Shown: in pieces, positions 34,001 to 44,984 of the stretch
Layout of the letters: each line of letters starts with the position of its first letter
Position numbering within the stretch: the first letter of the stretch is position 1
NCBI GenBank assembly: GCA_037893245.1
Contig: JBAIAA010000597.1
Coordinates: forward strand, 124,001 to 188,000
From: Crossaster papposus
Lineage: Eukaryota > Echinodermata > Asteroidea > Velatida > Solasteridae
Direction of reading: 5' to 3'
DNA length: 64,000 nucleotides
Program-made: the position numbers and the translations under genes
The notes under the pieces: generated by a model
Told to the model about the DNA's origin: nothing
Databases searched by the model: none
Seen by the model: only the letters and a program-made list of their open reading frames with translations

Positions 34001-37000
34001 CTCCCCCCCCCCCCCCCCCCCCCCCCCTCATCACTACACTTTCAGAGTTAATGTACATTATAAACAGTTTTCATTACTGGTATTTATTGCCATAAAATTG
34101 AGAATAGGTTCTTAGTCTGACTAAATTTCATCTTTAGTATTCTGCCAAACATGCCATTTGTATATATGCAAAGAACTCAATCTCATTCACATGATTCAAG
34201 GACATATGTTGTCATGCAATGGTGATATATACTGTAACAAATATGATATTGTTTTCCTTCCCCATCCAGAACCTGATCCACATAATCTGGAACCAATTAA
34301 CTGCCATGTAACCACAGAAGAAGGAGCATCTTCAACCTGTTCAAGTTCTGCAACAGGTATCAACTGTTATGTTGTTTGGGAAACTTAGTAGCACTGTGCA
34401 TATATGATATCACCCTGTCAACGAGGAGGTGTGAGCTTTCGTGCCATCTCCTGCCTGATAACAGAATGACTTAGCAGATTTTAGACAAATGCCAATTCAG
34501 AAAGTGCCTCGAGTATTGTGGAAAAAGTTAGCAGTCTACATATACATGACTTTCATAGTTTTGGAAAAGCAGACATGTAGGCACAATATAATCTGTTTAA
34601 ACTTGTAGCTCAATGTAACATTTGAACCGTACTGTATGTACAGTGATCCCTTTGTGGGCACTGATTATGTTTTGAATATTGAATTGAGGGTTTATTCAAG
34701 AATATGTATGGGCAGGCATGCCCTTATGGTTCCCATCATTATCCTGTATTTAACTACTACACCTCTTTAGCTTGGACCAAATGTTTCATTCTAAATTTTT
34801 GTAAATGAATATATGTGATAGGTCATCATGAAAGTCATATAAAGTCAGAAAACAAGTTATAAGTGTGTGTGTGTGCGTTTGTATTGACCGGCAATCGTGG
34901 TCGTCGGACAAAAGAATTGGGAGTCAAACAATGGGTCCACGATTGACAAAACGTCCACGATCTTTTCCCGTGTACAAATCCTATGGCGATCATCAAAAAA
35001 TGTTAGAGTATAAACAAAAGAGGGAAGACGGTCGGACAATACCCCGTCCACGATCGAAGGCCTTTACACACTTGTGTGTGTGTGTGTGTGGGGGGGGGGG
35101 GGGATTTTCCCAACACCCAAGCCACCCTTCTATGGAATAATGATAACCATATTGGCATTTATGTTGTTTTCATATTTTTTTTCAGGACCCACTGAATGTG
35201 GTTCGCCTAGGAAGAAGAAACAATCAATGCTCACATCATTTTTTAAAAAGTATGTATAATATCAATTGTTATCTAGTTTTATTAAAATAATCTTTGAGTT
35301 ATTTATGTTTATGATGGTTCCCCCAATTCAAATGATAACAAGTTAAAAGTAGCAATTTATCTCAATTGCAAAATTATGACCTAGGCATGCATCTTATGAA
35401 GTGCTTAGAGGAAATCTAACTAAATTAAACTCAGTACTTTTCATATAGAGAGATCAAATCATGCCAACAGATTTTAAATATTCTCTATCAGAAAGGTTTA
35501 TTTAGTCCCGCATTATCATACACCTCCCATACAAAATGCACGCTAGTGTGCTCTAGATATGTCAACAAAATTGTTGGTGATATGAAGGATTATAATTCAA
35601 GGTGGCAAGATATTGCTTATTGTACTAATAGTGTAAAATCACTTTTGGTTGAATGCAGTTAATTTTATTGTGCTAACATTGTAGGGTTATTCTCTTTCTG
35701 ATGATTTACTATTTATAGGTCTTCAGGTACAGCCAGTCCACAATCCAGCTGTGCTACAGTAACATGCAATGACCAACCTGAGTGCCATGTTACACCAGCT
35801 GATGCATCACAGACCTTACCCATTCCACTGGCTGGCTCTCCAAGAACACAATCTGATGGACCTTCTACTCCTTTGGGTTTGACACCGGATGCATCTCCTA
35901 TCTCCAAAGTGGCTTCATCTACTAAACCACCTGAGTTTCATGATTCACCATTTGATGCATCTCAATCCTTATTTGCTGAGTCGCCATGGCCACCCGGCTC
36001 TCTGAGTGCGCAATCTGACGAACCTTTTACTCCTTTGGGTTCAACACCTGATTTTGCAGCTAGTACCTCAGATGAATCGTCATATGCAACACCTACATTC
36101 CATAGTTCACCGGCTGCTTCAACACCTAGCTCGCAAGCCTTGGCAGACACTTTGTCTAATCTTCCTAGTAAGCCCTACCAACCTAGCGATGTCACCTGTT
36201 TGCCAGTACAGCAATATCAAAATAAATCTCTAAAGTTTCAGTGTACATGGTATAGGCAATTTCCGTGGTTACATGTTGACAGAAATGTGAATGGAATTTT
36301 GTGTTTCAGATGTTTAAAAGCATACTCACAAGGGTTATTGGTAATGGCAAAGTATAAAGAAGACACCTTCATCTCCAAGGGCTTTCGCAATTGGAAGAAA
36401 GCTCTTGAAAAGTTCCGTAAACATGAAGTGTGTGATGCCCATAAAACAGCATCAAGCAATTTGATTACCCGGAGCACGACTGATGTAAGTGCCTTGCTGA
36501 ACAGAAAGTTTGGAGAAGGACAGGAAAGGGCCCAAAGATCTCTTATCAAAATAGTTTCGGCATTGCATTACCTTGGTCAGCAAGGCCTTGCTATTCGGGG
36601 TAAGGATGAGCCAGACGGGAACTTCAAGGGTTTATTGAACTTGATGGCAATTGATGATGCAGAGTTCGAGTCCTGGCTTGCAAGGAAAACATCATATACA
36701 AGTGGCACATGCCAAAACGAAATCCTGAAGCTTATGGCCCACAGAGTTCTTCAAGACATCTGTAAAGAAGTAAATGCAACAGGAATTTATGGAGTTATAA
36801 TTGATGGAACACAGGACTGTACCGGAAAAGAGCAAGAGTCCATTTGCATCCGTTATGTAACAGATGAATTAGATGTTAAGGAGGAATTTGTTGGGCTGTA
36901 TGAAATGCCATCCACAACAGGGATTTCTCTGTGCAGAATGCTTCAAGATGTGTTGACGAGACTGCAGCTACCAATAGCAAAGTTGAGGGCACAGACATAT

Positions 37001-38245
37001 GATGGGGCCAGCAACATGTCTGGTAAATATCATGGTTGCCAGTCAGAGGTCAAGCGAATTCAGCCCCTTGCATCATATACCCACTGTGGAGCTCATGTTA
37101 GTCATCTCATAACTGCCAAAGCTGTAAGCAGTGCGCCTTTTGTAAGGGATGCCCTTGACCATGCACAGGAACTGGGCAAATTGTATAAGAAATCTGGTAA
37201 ATTCAAACATGTCTACTTACATGTAAATGCTGAAGATGCTGAAGGGGCTGAAGATGCATTTTCGAGACAGTTGAAGCCAATCTGTCCCACACGCTGGCTT
37301 ACACGTTGTGATTCTGTCCGAGCATTGCTGAACAACTACAAAAATGTCTTGGAAGCACTTGAAACTTCCTCTAAGAACTTTGGAACTGATCTCTCTTCCC
37401 GTGCCACTTGCTTGAAAAAGTGTCTCTCGGCAGGAAAATGTGTTTTGGGCCTTGTTGTGGCATTACCAGTTCTGGTGTGTATGGAGAATTTCAATAGAAT
37501 ACTTCAAAGTTCCTCAGCTACTATTTCAGGAATGCTTGCTTCTGCAGAGCTTGTTAAGAATGAGCTACAAGAGTTTCGTTCTGAAGAGAGTTTTAAAGCT
37601 CTATACGAAGAAGCAATGAAGAAAATCGAGCAGTGGAAGCTGGATCCCCTAATGTCACGCAAAGAAAGAATTCCAGCTAGATACGCTGAGGGATCGCAGC
37701 AATATGTTTCGGAATCTCTAGAAGAAAAGTATCGTGTAGAGTTCTTCAAGCTTATAGACAGTGCCCTTTCCAATTTCAGGATCTACTTCACCTCAACAGA
37801 CATAGAAGAACAAAAAAGACTGGCATCAATTCTACTATGTGGATCAATAGATGATGATCTCATTGACAAGTTTGAATTGGGGGATGGTCTTAGGTGTGAA
37901 TTGGTCTTCCTCCGACATCAGTTCAAATATTCTTCTGTGGAAGAATGCAGGAAGGTATTTCAGGGCATGATTCCGGAAGTTAGGGGGATGTTCCCAAATG
38001 TTGAGCAACTTCTGAGACTCCTGCTTGTTTCACCAGCAAGTTCTTGCCAAGCAGAGAGATCTTTCAGTGCCCTAAGACGTGTAAAAACATGGCTCAGAAA
38101 TACCATGAAGCAGGAGAGATTGAACCATGTCATGTTGTGCCATGTCCATAGGGAGCGACTTGCACATGTCAAAGCCAGGGACATAGCTGCTGCATTTGTT
38201 CAAAACTCAGAAAGCAGAGAACGAATATTTGGAATAATAAAATAA
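31002..38245 (+). CDS. OTU cysteine protease - PIP box - TTF zinc finger - hAT transposase, 1,066 aa
   Basis: Exons by eye: 31002-31028, 31844-31910, 32228-32412, 33019-33262, 34270-34356, 35186-35249 and 35719-38245. All are GT-AG and in phase, giving 1,066 codons plus stop. Residues about 34-174 form an OTU domain: SGDGNCYFRALADQL holds the catalytic D56 and C59, RKDGTWAGEPEI fits the middle, and HESHYVSL supplies H170. Residues 212-225 (KKKQSMLTSFFKK) match a PCNA-interacting PIP box. A Ser/Pro-rich linker follows. A TTF-type zinc finger at about 398-468 (FPWLHVD, LCFRCLKA, FRNWKKALEKF, H...H) precedes a DUF4371/ZMYM1-like hAT core. That core has acidic residues at D587 (VIIDGTQD) and D653 (AQTYDGASNMSG), and E1004 in the C-terminal dimerisation motif CQAERSFSALRRVKTWLRN. 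Known: hAT proteins excise and insert DNA, and OTU proteins cleave ubiquitin chains. The combined role is inference. Introns are AT-rich and include a C-run at about 33997-34027. Confidence 0.88.
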
Positions 38246-39276
38246 AACTGTCACCACATTTTCCAGGCAAAAAAGGAAATGTGATTATACATGCTGAGAA
38301 TTAAAGGATGATATCAACGCCAAATTTGTAGGGAACTATGTGTGTTGCGTTTCTAGAAATCACATGTAAGATATGTAACATTGACTACCTTGTGTGGGAC
38401 TTTTGATGATTCATCATAGGATGTAATAATATAACTGTTGACTAGTTCAATCATAACATTTGAATGGAACAGCATATACGGTGTAATGTTGTTTTTTTAC
38501 AAAAAATATGATCAGTGATCAATCATGTCAAATGCTTGGGCGAAGTATAGAAATATACCAAGTGTCGTCACTTGCCTATCATAAACACTATCAAAGTCAC
38601 GAATAAGTGTTTCGTTCTTTTGTCTTTTCTGAATCCTTACAGGTGTTCAAAGAGATTAAGAGAACATTAGTTGTCTGAGTTTCTCTGATTTACGATAATC
38701 CATGCCGTCAAACCCCCTTTTGGCAGAATAATGTTATAAACGATGTACCAGAGGGATATAAGGAGATAGAAAGAGAGATATATAGAGAGATAACGATTTA
38801 GAGAGACGGAGAGATCGATAGATGGATAGAATACAGAGAAAGAGAGATATAGAGGGGAGACGTCCACTCCGTTCGCGTTCACCACAGTTGTAACCCGTTT
38901 GGCTTCATTTTTTTCAGAACGACTGAACGAGTCTGGTACAGATGGGGGCTTTATGAAACCAAGATGAGCGCGCCATTGCTGTCCTTGCTTTAATATGCCC
39001 TTCACTTTTTCCTCCATAGATCTAAGGGTTTCTAAATTCCTGAGATATTGTAATTCTGAAATGCAAACATTAAACCTTTCGTTTATTATTTTGTTTTATT
39101 CAGTCTATAATATTTCACTGTTTCTGATACTAAATTTATATTGGGAGGGGGAGTTAACCCTTATGCCACACCATACCCTGCAAACACCGCATTCTATGTC
39201 CTCCGGCCCCCTCCCCCCTCCTAATCCTCACTGAACTTGTGTCCCCCCCACGGTCTAATTCGGATTGACGCCCTTG
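38246..39276. other. 3' UTR and right subterminal region of the hAT element
   Basis: AATAAA-like sequence overlaps the stop codon region. An imperfect GAGA/GATA microsatellite occupies about 38756-38860, and C-rich blocks lie before the right terminus. No gene seen. Confidence 0.5.
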
Positions 39277-39353
39277 CTTGTTATACATGTATCTTAAACA
39301 CGTACTACACGGTTGATAACCAAAATGTTTGGTCAATTATGCACCTAAATAAG

Positions 39354-39910
39354 TCTCATAAGTCGGACACATCATAAGTCCGACGCCTCGTAAGTCCGAC
39401 AGTCATGAATAAAAGCATTGCGATCGAAATATTTGAAGCTGTAAGCTACAAGTTCAAAATACTTCATCCCCAGCAATATTTCTACAATCTACCATACATA
39501 GGCCGCGAGGACCGCTTTATACACCGAATCATCGATGAAATCACAAAATGATTAACGAGCCCGCGTGAAGGAGTTTGGTTATGGTGGTCTGCACGTACCC
39601 CTAATTCGTGCTTTGCACAATGCGCCCTCTTACGTCCGTAAGGGGACAACCTCGCTCACATCGCCCGTAACAAGCTTTGGTAAAACTCGTTTTTTGCGTT
39701 GTCGGACAAATGAACCTTTTCTTATAATAGTCTATACCTCCGACGTCTCAACAGTCTGACGCCTCATCTGTCCGACGTCGGACTTATGAGGCGTCGGACT
39801 TATGAAGTGTCGGACCCATGAGCCCGAGTGTATGAGGCCAGTTCCCCAAAAGTCCGACGACTCATATTTCCGAAATCCGGACTTATGAGGCGTCGGACTT
39901 ACGATACGGC
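39354..39910. repeat. Foldback repeat built from CATAAGTCCGACGCCT units
   Basis: At 39358-39402 the units read as CATAAGTC(C/G)GAC in direct orientation. At 39770-39900 they return inverted (GTCGGACTTATGAGGCGTCG) at least four times. This is a MITE-like structure with repeated units in its arms, followed by a C-run of about 28 bases. Confidence 0.6.
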
Positions 39911-39950
39911 CCCCCCCCCCCCCCCCCCCCCCCCCCCTGCCCCCCTTTTA

Positions 39951-40275
39951 GGCAATCCCCTATCCATTTGCGTAGCGTGCGTGCTTGTCCAACACCCCCG
40001 ACCCTCCGAGTATCCGCGTATCCGCTTCGGGGGAACTCCTTTTAACTTAGTCGTTTTCTGGCAATCCCCTATCCATTTGCGTGGCGTGCGTTCGTGCTTG
40101 TCTAACACCCCACGGCCCACCGAGTATCCGCGTATCCGCTTCGGGGGAAATCCTTTGGACTTAGTCGTTTTCTGGCAATCCCCTATCCATTTGCGTGGCG
40201 TGCGTGCGTGCTTGTCCAACACCCCATGGCCCACCGAGTATCCGCGTATCTGCTTCGGGGGAACTCCATTTGCGT
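39951..40275. repeat. Minisatellite, three copies of about 110 bp
   Basis: Copies start at 39951, 40060 and 40174, each with GGCAATCCCCTATCCATTTG and GAGTATCCGCGTATC(C/T)GCTT. The open frames across it on both strands are by-products. Confidence 0.85.
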
Positions 40276-40372
40276 ACAGTTTCCCATCTAGTACAATTGT
40301 GGGAAAGAAGCACCGAAACTTATGGTGATTCATCTTTCGATAGCAAACAGCAGCGCATGCGTGTGTTTTTTT

Positions 40373-41330
40373 CCATTTCATTTCATTTATTATTGCTCAG
40401 GGCAAACATAGAGAGGTACAGTACACAGATGAACAAATGACATAAAACAAAACATGACATGGTAACACCCCTGAAGGATGCCAAATGTGAACTAAATCAC
40501 AATCGAGTGGCTCTCCAAGTGCAGCCATGCCAACATTAATTACATGTACATATATATATACATGTATACAACATGAAAAAAAATACAAGGCAATACTATA
40601 GTAATAAAGTAATTTAGTTATAAATAGGTTTGCTTACAGTATATGCAGGAGATGAAGTACATATAAACAAATATGTAGACGCATTTCAAATACATTTATG
40701 ATATTAAATCTCCTTAAAATAAATACATTATGTACACAAATTACAGATTGTAATAGTTCAGAATAGACCTAAAACATAATGACGTCACACTTAGCTTACA
40801 TGCGCACAAGTCTATGACAGTCTCAGGGTACCAGGCACCTTGTAGGGCCATAGAAAAGCACGCATGTAAGCAAACCAAGACTGTGTTTTAGGTGCATGCC
40901 TATTTGGGATGGAATTATGATGGATTTACCGGCAGACAGAATATAATTACGCAAACTACTGAGAAACTTGGACATATTAATTACAACTTGTTCCTTAACA
41001 TTATAATGGTAAACTATCACATAATCTTGGAAACCTAACAAATAGAGAGTTGTGTAAGCAGTTAGTGCGACCCCCCTTGTGAACAAACTTAACAAAATCA
41101 CAATGCCTAGAATTAATAGCCCCTTGTGAACAAACTTAACAAAATCACAATGCCTAGAATTAATCGAAACATAACTGTGGGCACTTACATCAAACGTATT
41201 ATACAAACATTTAACAACAAAAGACATGGACAGAAAATTAAGTCTGTTGATCAACAAAGGAATTCCTAATTGCTTACATCTGGAAGTGGTTGTCAAAATA
41301 CCTGACGTGCATGACGCTCGACCACACAAT
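40373..41330 (-). pseudogene. 3' fragment of a non-LTR retrotransposon
   Basis: On the minus strand the C-terminal RT-region pattern is visible in two alternating frames: KQLGIPLLINRLN, then RHCDFVKFVHKG, then RFPRLCDSLP in another frame, and NVKEQVVINMSKFLSSLRNYIL. The pattern 'RFPRLWxSLP..VKE' is usual near the end of CR1/L2/Jockey-type proteins. The fragment ends at about 40373 in a short ATGAA-type repeat, as many such elements do. It is 5'-truncated and frameshifted. Confidence 0.6.
41073..41166. repeat. 47-bp tandem duplication inside the non-LTR fragment
   Basis: CCCCTTGTGAACAAACTTAA and the following 27 bases occur at 41073 and again at 41120. This local duplication puts a repeated peptide in the broken frame. 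Confidence 0.9.
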
Positions 41331-42154
41331 TTCCAGCATTTAATGGGTTAAAATCTTCTTAAATGCTAGATTCTTCTCTTAAAGGTGGTATACACCATTG
41401 GTAGTATACACCATTGGTAATTGCTTGAATTATCATGAATGAGTAGATTTGGGGGGGGTTGTATTTTATAGTAAATATCGTTTAACTGACCTGTCCGAAG
41501 TTTTACAATCATGGATGTCAAGAAAAGCACGAAAAACAGCGTTTGTTTTCAACCGGCGTCGAGCAATTATTCCTATGGCGTGTCCAGGGGGGGGGGGCTT
41601 TGGGGGCTAAGGCCCCCCGCACGCGCGGATCCCCCCCCCAAAAAAAAAAAAAGAGAAAAAAGAAGGAAAGGAGGAAAAATAAAAAAAAAACGAAAAAGGA
41701 AAGAAAGAAAAAAAAATTATTAAATCGGCAGAAACTGGTGATCAAACAATCGGCTTTGACTGAACATGATGATCCAATTGGTTGATAGTTTTAATTGGCG
41801 ACGTGCTTATTGGGAAGCAGCGTAATCATACATGTCACTCATAGTTTTTTAATGTTGAGAACGATTCTCGGTCACCTGGGAAGGACATTAACGTGAAGGA
41901 CGTGTAATACTGGGTTTTGTGGAATTTACTTTCTTTTTCTGTGAGGCTATTAGGTTTTTTAATTCTAATGGAGTGCTTTTGCAAGAAGGTATAGCACAGA
42001 GAAACCGGTTTATGCAGGCATACTTCAAGGAATGATCAGTTAATTTGTTTTGTTTTTTTGTGATCAATTCTAGAGTAAGCTGCAGTGAATCAGAACTCAT
42101 TCTATGTGGGAAGGGGGAGGGAGTTTTCACAAGTCAGAACCTGTTCTCATCGTT
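41331..42154. other. Low-complexity intergenic DNA
   Basis: It contains a G-run, a CCCCCGCACGCGCGGATCCC stretch and a polypurine tract (A/G from about 41639 to 41722). No gene was recognised. Confidence 0.5.
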
Positions 42155-42705
42155 TTCGTTATTTTGTGTGTGGAGATGCTGAAGCAGTTCTGCTGTGTGA
42201 AGTATCATTGGATTTTAGGTGTCTGCAGAGATAAATTCGTATAATTTATTGTGTGCTGGTATGCCAGCAGTGTGGTTGCGTAACTATCCCGCCCAGAGCG
42301 TAATTCTTAATTTAAGTTTTTTTTCTAGTGATATACGCTTCATGGGAGGTCAGTTCAGGCCACATTTTCTGCGAGATTGCAGTCTGTATAAATAGGGGGG
42401 GGGGGGGGGGGGGGGTGTTTCGTGTACAAGTTTCAAGATAACCCCTCCGTGCTTTTCGTTATTTTGTTTGAGACGCGGAAAAGGTTCTGCTGACAAGTAT
42501 TATATGGATTGTATTTGTGACTGTTCTGCCGAGATAAAAATCTGTAATTGTACGTTAACTAGTGGGTATGCTAGAAAGTGGCTGTTTGACTGGTCTCTCC
42601 AGAGCGTCATTCTTAACTCTTTTTTCCCATTTTTTTCTTCTGTAAGACACGCATCTGGGGGTCAGTTTTAGCCACATTATCTCTGCTAGATGACAGTCCG
42701 TGGTT
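42155..42705 (-). repeat. Diverged tandem pair near the Penelope-like element (possible pseudo-LTRs)
   Basis: Two copies, about 42155-42400 and 42455-42705, share in order TTCGTTATTTTGT, GTTCTGCTG, GAGATAAA, CCAGAGCGT, CATTCTTAA-like and CAGTTTTAGCCACATT-like phrases. They sit downstream of the Penelope-like reading frame on its own strand, where tandem pseudo-LTRs are expected. A G-run of about 23 bases ends the left copy. Confidence 0.5.
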
Positions 42706-42874
42706 GGAGTTCATGAACGGGCAAATACATCAAACGTCTGCAGGCCAATTGGGTTAGACATTCCCTAAAAGCGGGAGTTTCAAACCCTGTCTCTGGTTTT
42801 GGCGACGCGATGACTGGTTTGTGTATTGCCACAGTGGTCCCTTTGTTTTTAGTTCACACAGTGATTGATTATTA

Positions 42875-42970
42875 CCGGTGATAATATGCCGTCCCCTCTT
42901 TTTTTCCCTTTTTTGGAAGGGGAGCAGGGCATATTTTCTGTGCTATATCATGCACTTCATCAGTCAACCT
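42875..42970 (-). ncRNA. Candidate hammerhead ribozyme of the Penelope-like element
   Basis: Minus strand, in order. The stem I strand GGTTGA is followed by the conserved CTGATGA (42963-42957). A hairpin follows with GTGC/GCAC pairing and an 8-nt loop. GAAA is at 42938-42935. An 8-bp stem III AATATGCC/GGCATATT (42935-42928 with 42890-42883) encloses about 37 nt. The predicted cleavage base is A at 42882, then TCACC closes stem I (T-A, C-G, A-T, one mismatch, C-G). The one departure is an A/A mismatch at the base of stem II. Penelope-like elements are known to carry hammerhead motifs, and the strand agrees with the coding strand. Confidence 0.6.
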
Positions 42971-43078
42971 CTTATATAGTTCATTTTGCTTTCCTTGTTT
43001 TTATTTGTGTGTCGGTTTATATGACACATGGCAAGGACAAGGGGGGGGGGGGGTGGGGTTTGACTTATTTATTTTGTT

Positions 43079-44984
43079 TTAGTCTTGAGATCCATTTCTT
43101 TGATCATTGTTTTGTTCTTTCAATAGTTCCAATAGAATTTGCAGATTCTCCTCATCAAGATTTTGTTCCTCTTGGTTGGATTGTGGAGATGCTTTAGTTC
43201 TAGATCGAACAAGTTCATATTTTATGTTTTTGTGCCGTTTGTATGCCAGGATGGGTTGGGTATCAAATAGCCTATTCAGATATTCGTTTTTGCTAATCAT
43301 GGGCCAGTGTTTGAGGATAGCCCGTTTGAGGGCTGGGTGCGCGACATGTGGGTAGTATGGTAGGACGAACACCAGTGGGATATTGTTGTGTTTTTTTTTC
43401 ACGCTTAGGGTCCGCGGGAGTCTTGCCCCTTTGAGAAAGGAGGGCTAGGTATTCGTTTGTGTATCCGCGCTTTTAAAGTTTGTCTTTGAAGAATTCAACC
43501 CTCTCCTCAAAGTCTTTTGAATGGGTACATATACGTTTGTATCTGGTCACTTCGCCCTTGATTAATCCGCCGAATACCGACTTAGGGTGTGCTGAATCTC
43601 GAGCTAGGTACTGAAATGTATCAGTTTTTTTGGTAGCGACTGTAGTATCCAATATCCCTTCATGTATGAATCGTTCGCCTTTGTAGATAATAAGGTCGAG
43701 AAAAGTGACTTGGCGGTGCGAGATCTCAGACGTGAACTTCAGCGTGGGATGAATTCTATTAAGTGATTGCACTAGGTCAGCAGCCTGCTTTTCATTTCCG
43801 TTAAAGATTATAAGAACATCGTCTCTATATCTCATGTAGCTTACAATTGAGGGATTGTGAGGGAGAATTTTGTCTTGTTCGTATTTGAATAGGGTTATGT
43901 CACAAATCTCCGGACTGCATTCGCTGCCCATGGCCACGCCAATTTTTTGTCTGAAAAACTTGCCATTGAATTCAAACGTGTTTCGACGCATAATGAGTTA
44001 AAGGAGACGTCGCGCGTGGTCTGTCGTGGGCTTGGGTATTGCGTATAGTCTGTCGTCGGCCATTGCAAGTGCGTCACAGACTGATTCAATTGCCTCATCT
44101 TGTGGGCAGTTAGTGTACATGGATACTATATCCAGTGTTATCAATAAGTTATCTTGCTCCAATGTCAGGTTATTTAGTTTTTCAAGCACATGCCCAGAAT
44201 CGCGTGTGTATGTGCTTTGCTGTTTGACAATTGGGAGCAAGAAATAGTCTATGTATTCGGATATGGATTGAGTCGGTCCTCCGCAACCACTAATGATGGG
44301 CCTCCCCATGAACCGTGTTCCTTCCGGTACTTTTTTGTGAACTTTCGGTAGAAGGTAAAGGCAAGGTGTTTTAATGTCGTGGTTGCGGGGGTTAAGAAAC
44401 TCAGATATGTCTTTCGATATGAGTCCGTCCACGTAGAGTTGGCGTATGGCTTGAGAGACTAATTCCGCGGTTTCATCGGTCAGGTCCCTGTTAATTTCTT
44501 CATAGTGGGGGCCTGTTAATTGTCGTGTCCCTTCACGTATGTAGTCTTGTTTGTTAAGGACGCACACACCGCGGCCTTTATCGAATTGTTTGATGAAAAT
44601 ATCCTGTCTTTTCTTAAGGTCAGATAGCGCAACACGTTCTGCTTTTGTTATATTTAGTTTGACATTTTGAATTTTTAGTCTGGACAGTTCCTCCAGAGTG
44701 CCTTCAATATATGACTCTAGGTTTAGATAGAAGGTAGGTTGGGGAGTCCAAGTTGAAGGTAGTTTGAACGGGTGTGAGCTTATAGGTCTGACTCTCTCTG
44801 CCATTCTTAACCGTAATCTCATCTTTCTGAAGAAGGATCGGGAATGGCGAAGGATGGTCGACCTTTTTGGTTTTTGGGGGGTCGGGATGAAGTTAAGGCC
44901 CCTGCCTAATGCTACCAGTTCAATGTTGGAGAGTTGAGCGTCTGATAGATTTTTCACATAAGGCATACTTTTCTTGGCCTTCAT
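43079..44984 (-). pseudogene. Penelope-like element reverse transcriptase, two stops and a frameshift
   Basis: Reading on the minus strand from 44984, the protein has the usual N-terminal signature (NIELVALGRGLNFIPTPQ), SFFRKMRLRLRMAERV and FIKQFDKGRGVCVLNKQDYI. Next come CLYLLPKVHKKVPEGTRFMGRPIISG, LDIVSMYTNCPQDEAI, RQKIGVAMGSECSPEICDIT and RYRDDVLIIFNG, where the usual Y-x-D-D motif reads YRDD. The thumb/linker HPALKRAILKHWPMI and KYELVRSRT follow. In-frame TAA codons occur near 43995 and at 43473-43475. A one-base shift occurs in an A-run near 43395. After KYELVRSRT the frame ends in an acidic tail at 43079 with no GIY-YIG endonuclease visible. It is a degraded copy of an endonuclease-lacking or truncated Penelope-like element. 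Confidence 0.85.

Larger units (their letters stand above)
30636..39276 (+). mobile_element. Structurally complete hAT transposon (8.64 kb) encoding an OTU-hAT transposase
   Basis: The left end CATGGGCGTCAATCC and the right end, reverse-complemented as CAAGGGCGTCAATCC, are inverted repeats differing at one base. The flanks are the exact 8-bp direct repeat CTTGTTAT at 30628-30635 and 39277-39284. Both subterminal regions are rich in GGGGGGGACAC-type blocks. An 8-bp duplication and CA-starting termini are diagnostic for hAT. The single gene inside (31002-38245) has no stop or frameshift after joining seven exons. Undamaged termini, target duplication and gene suggest recent and possibly ongoing activity. 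Confidence 0.9.

Noticed and set aside
34865-35140. Frame with VCVCV repeats near a GT microsatellite
   Set aside because: It is intronic in the OTU-hAT gene and driven by (GT)n and a G-run.
36238-38184. Minus-strand frames of 60-100 residues under the hAT transposase exon
   Set aside because: They are shadows of the long plus-strand exon, without their own motifs.
39828-40381. 160-residue frames on both strands
   Set aside because: They follow the 110-bp minisatellite and a C-run. Nothing outside the repeat supports coding.
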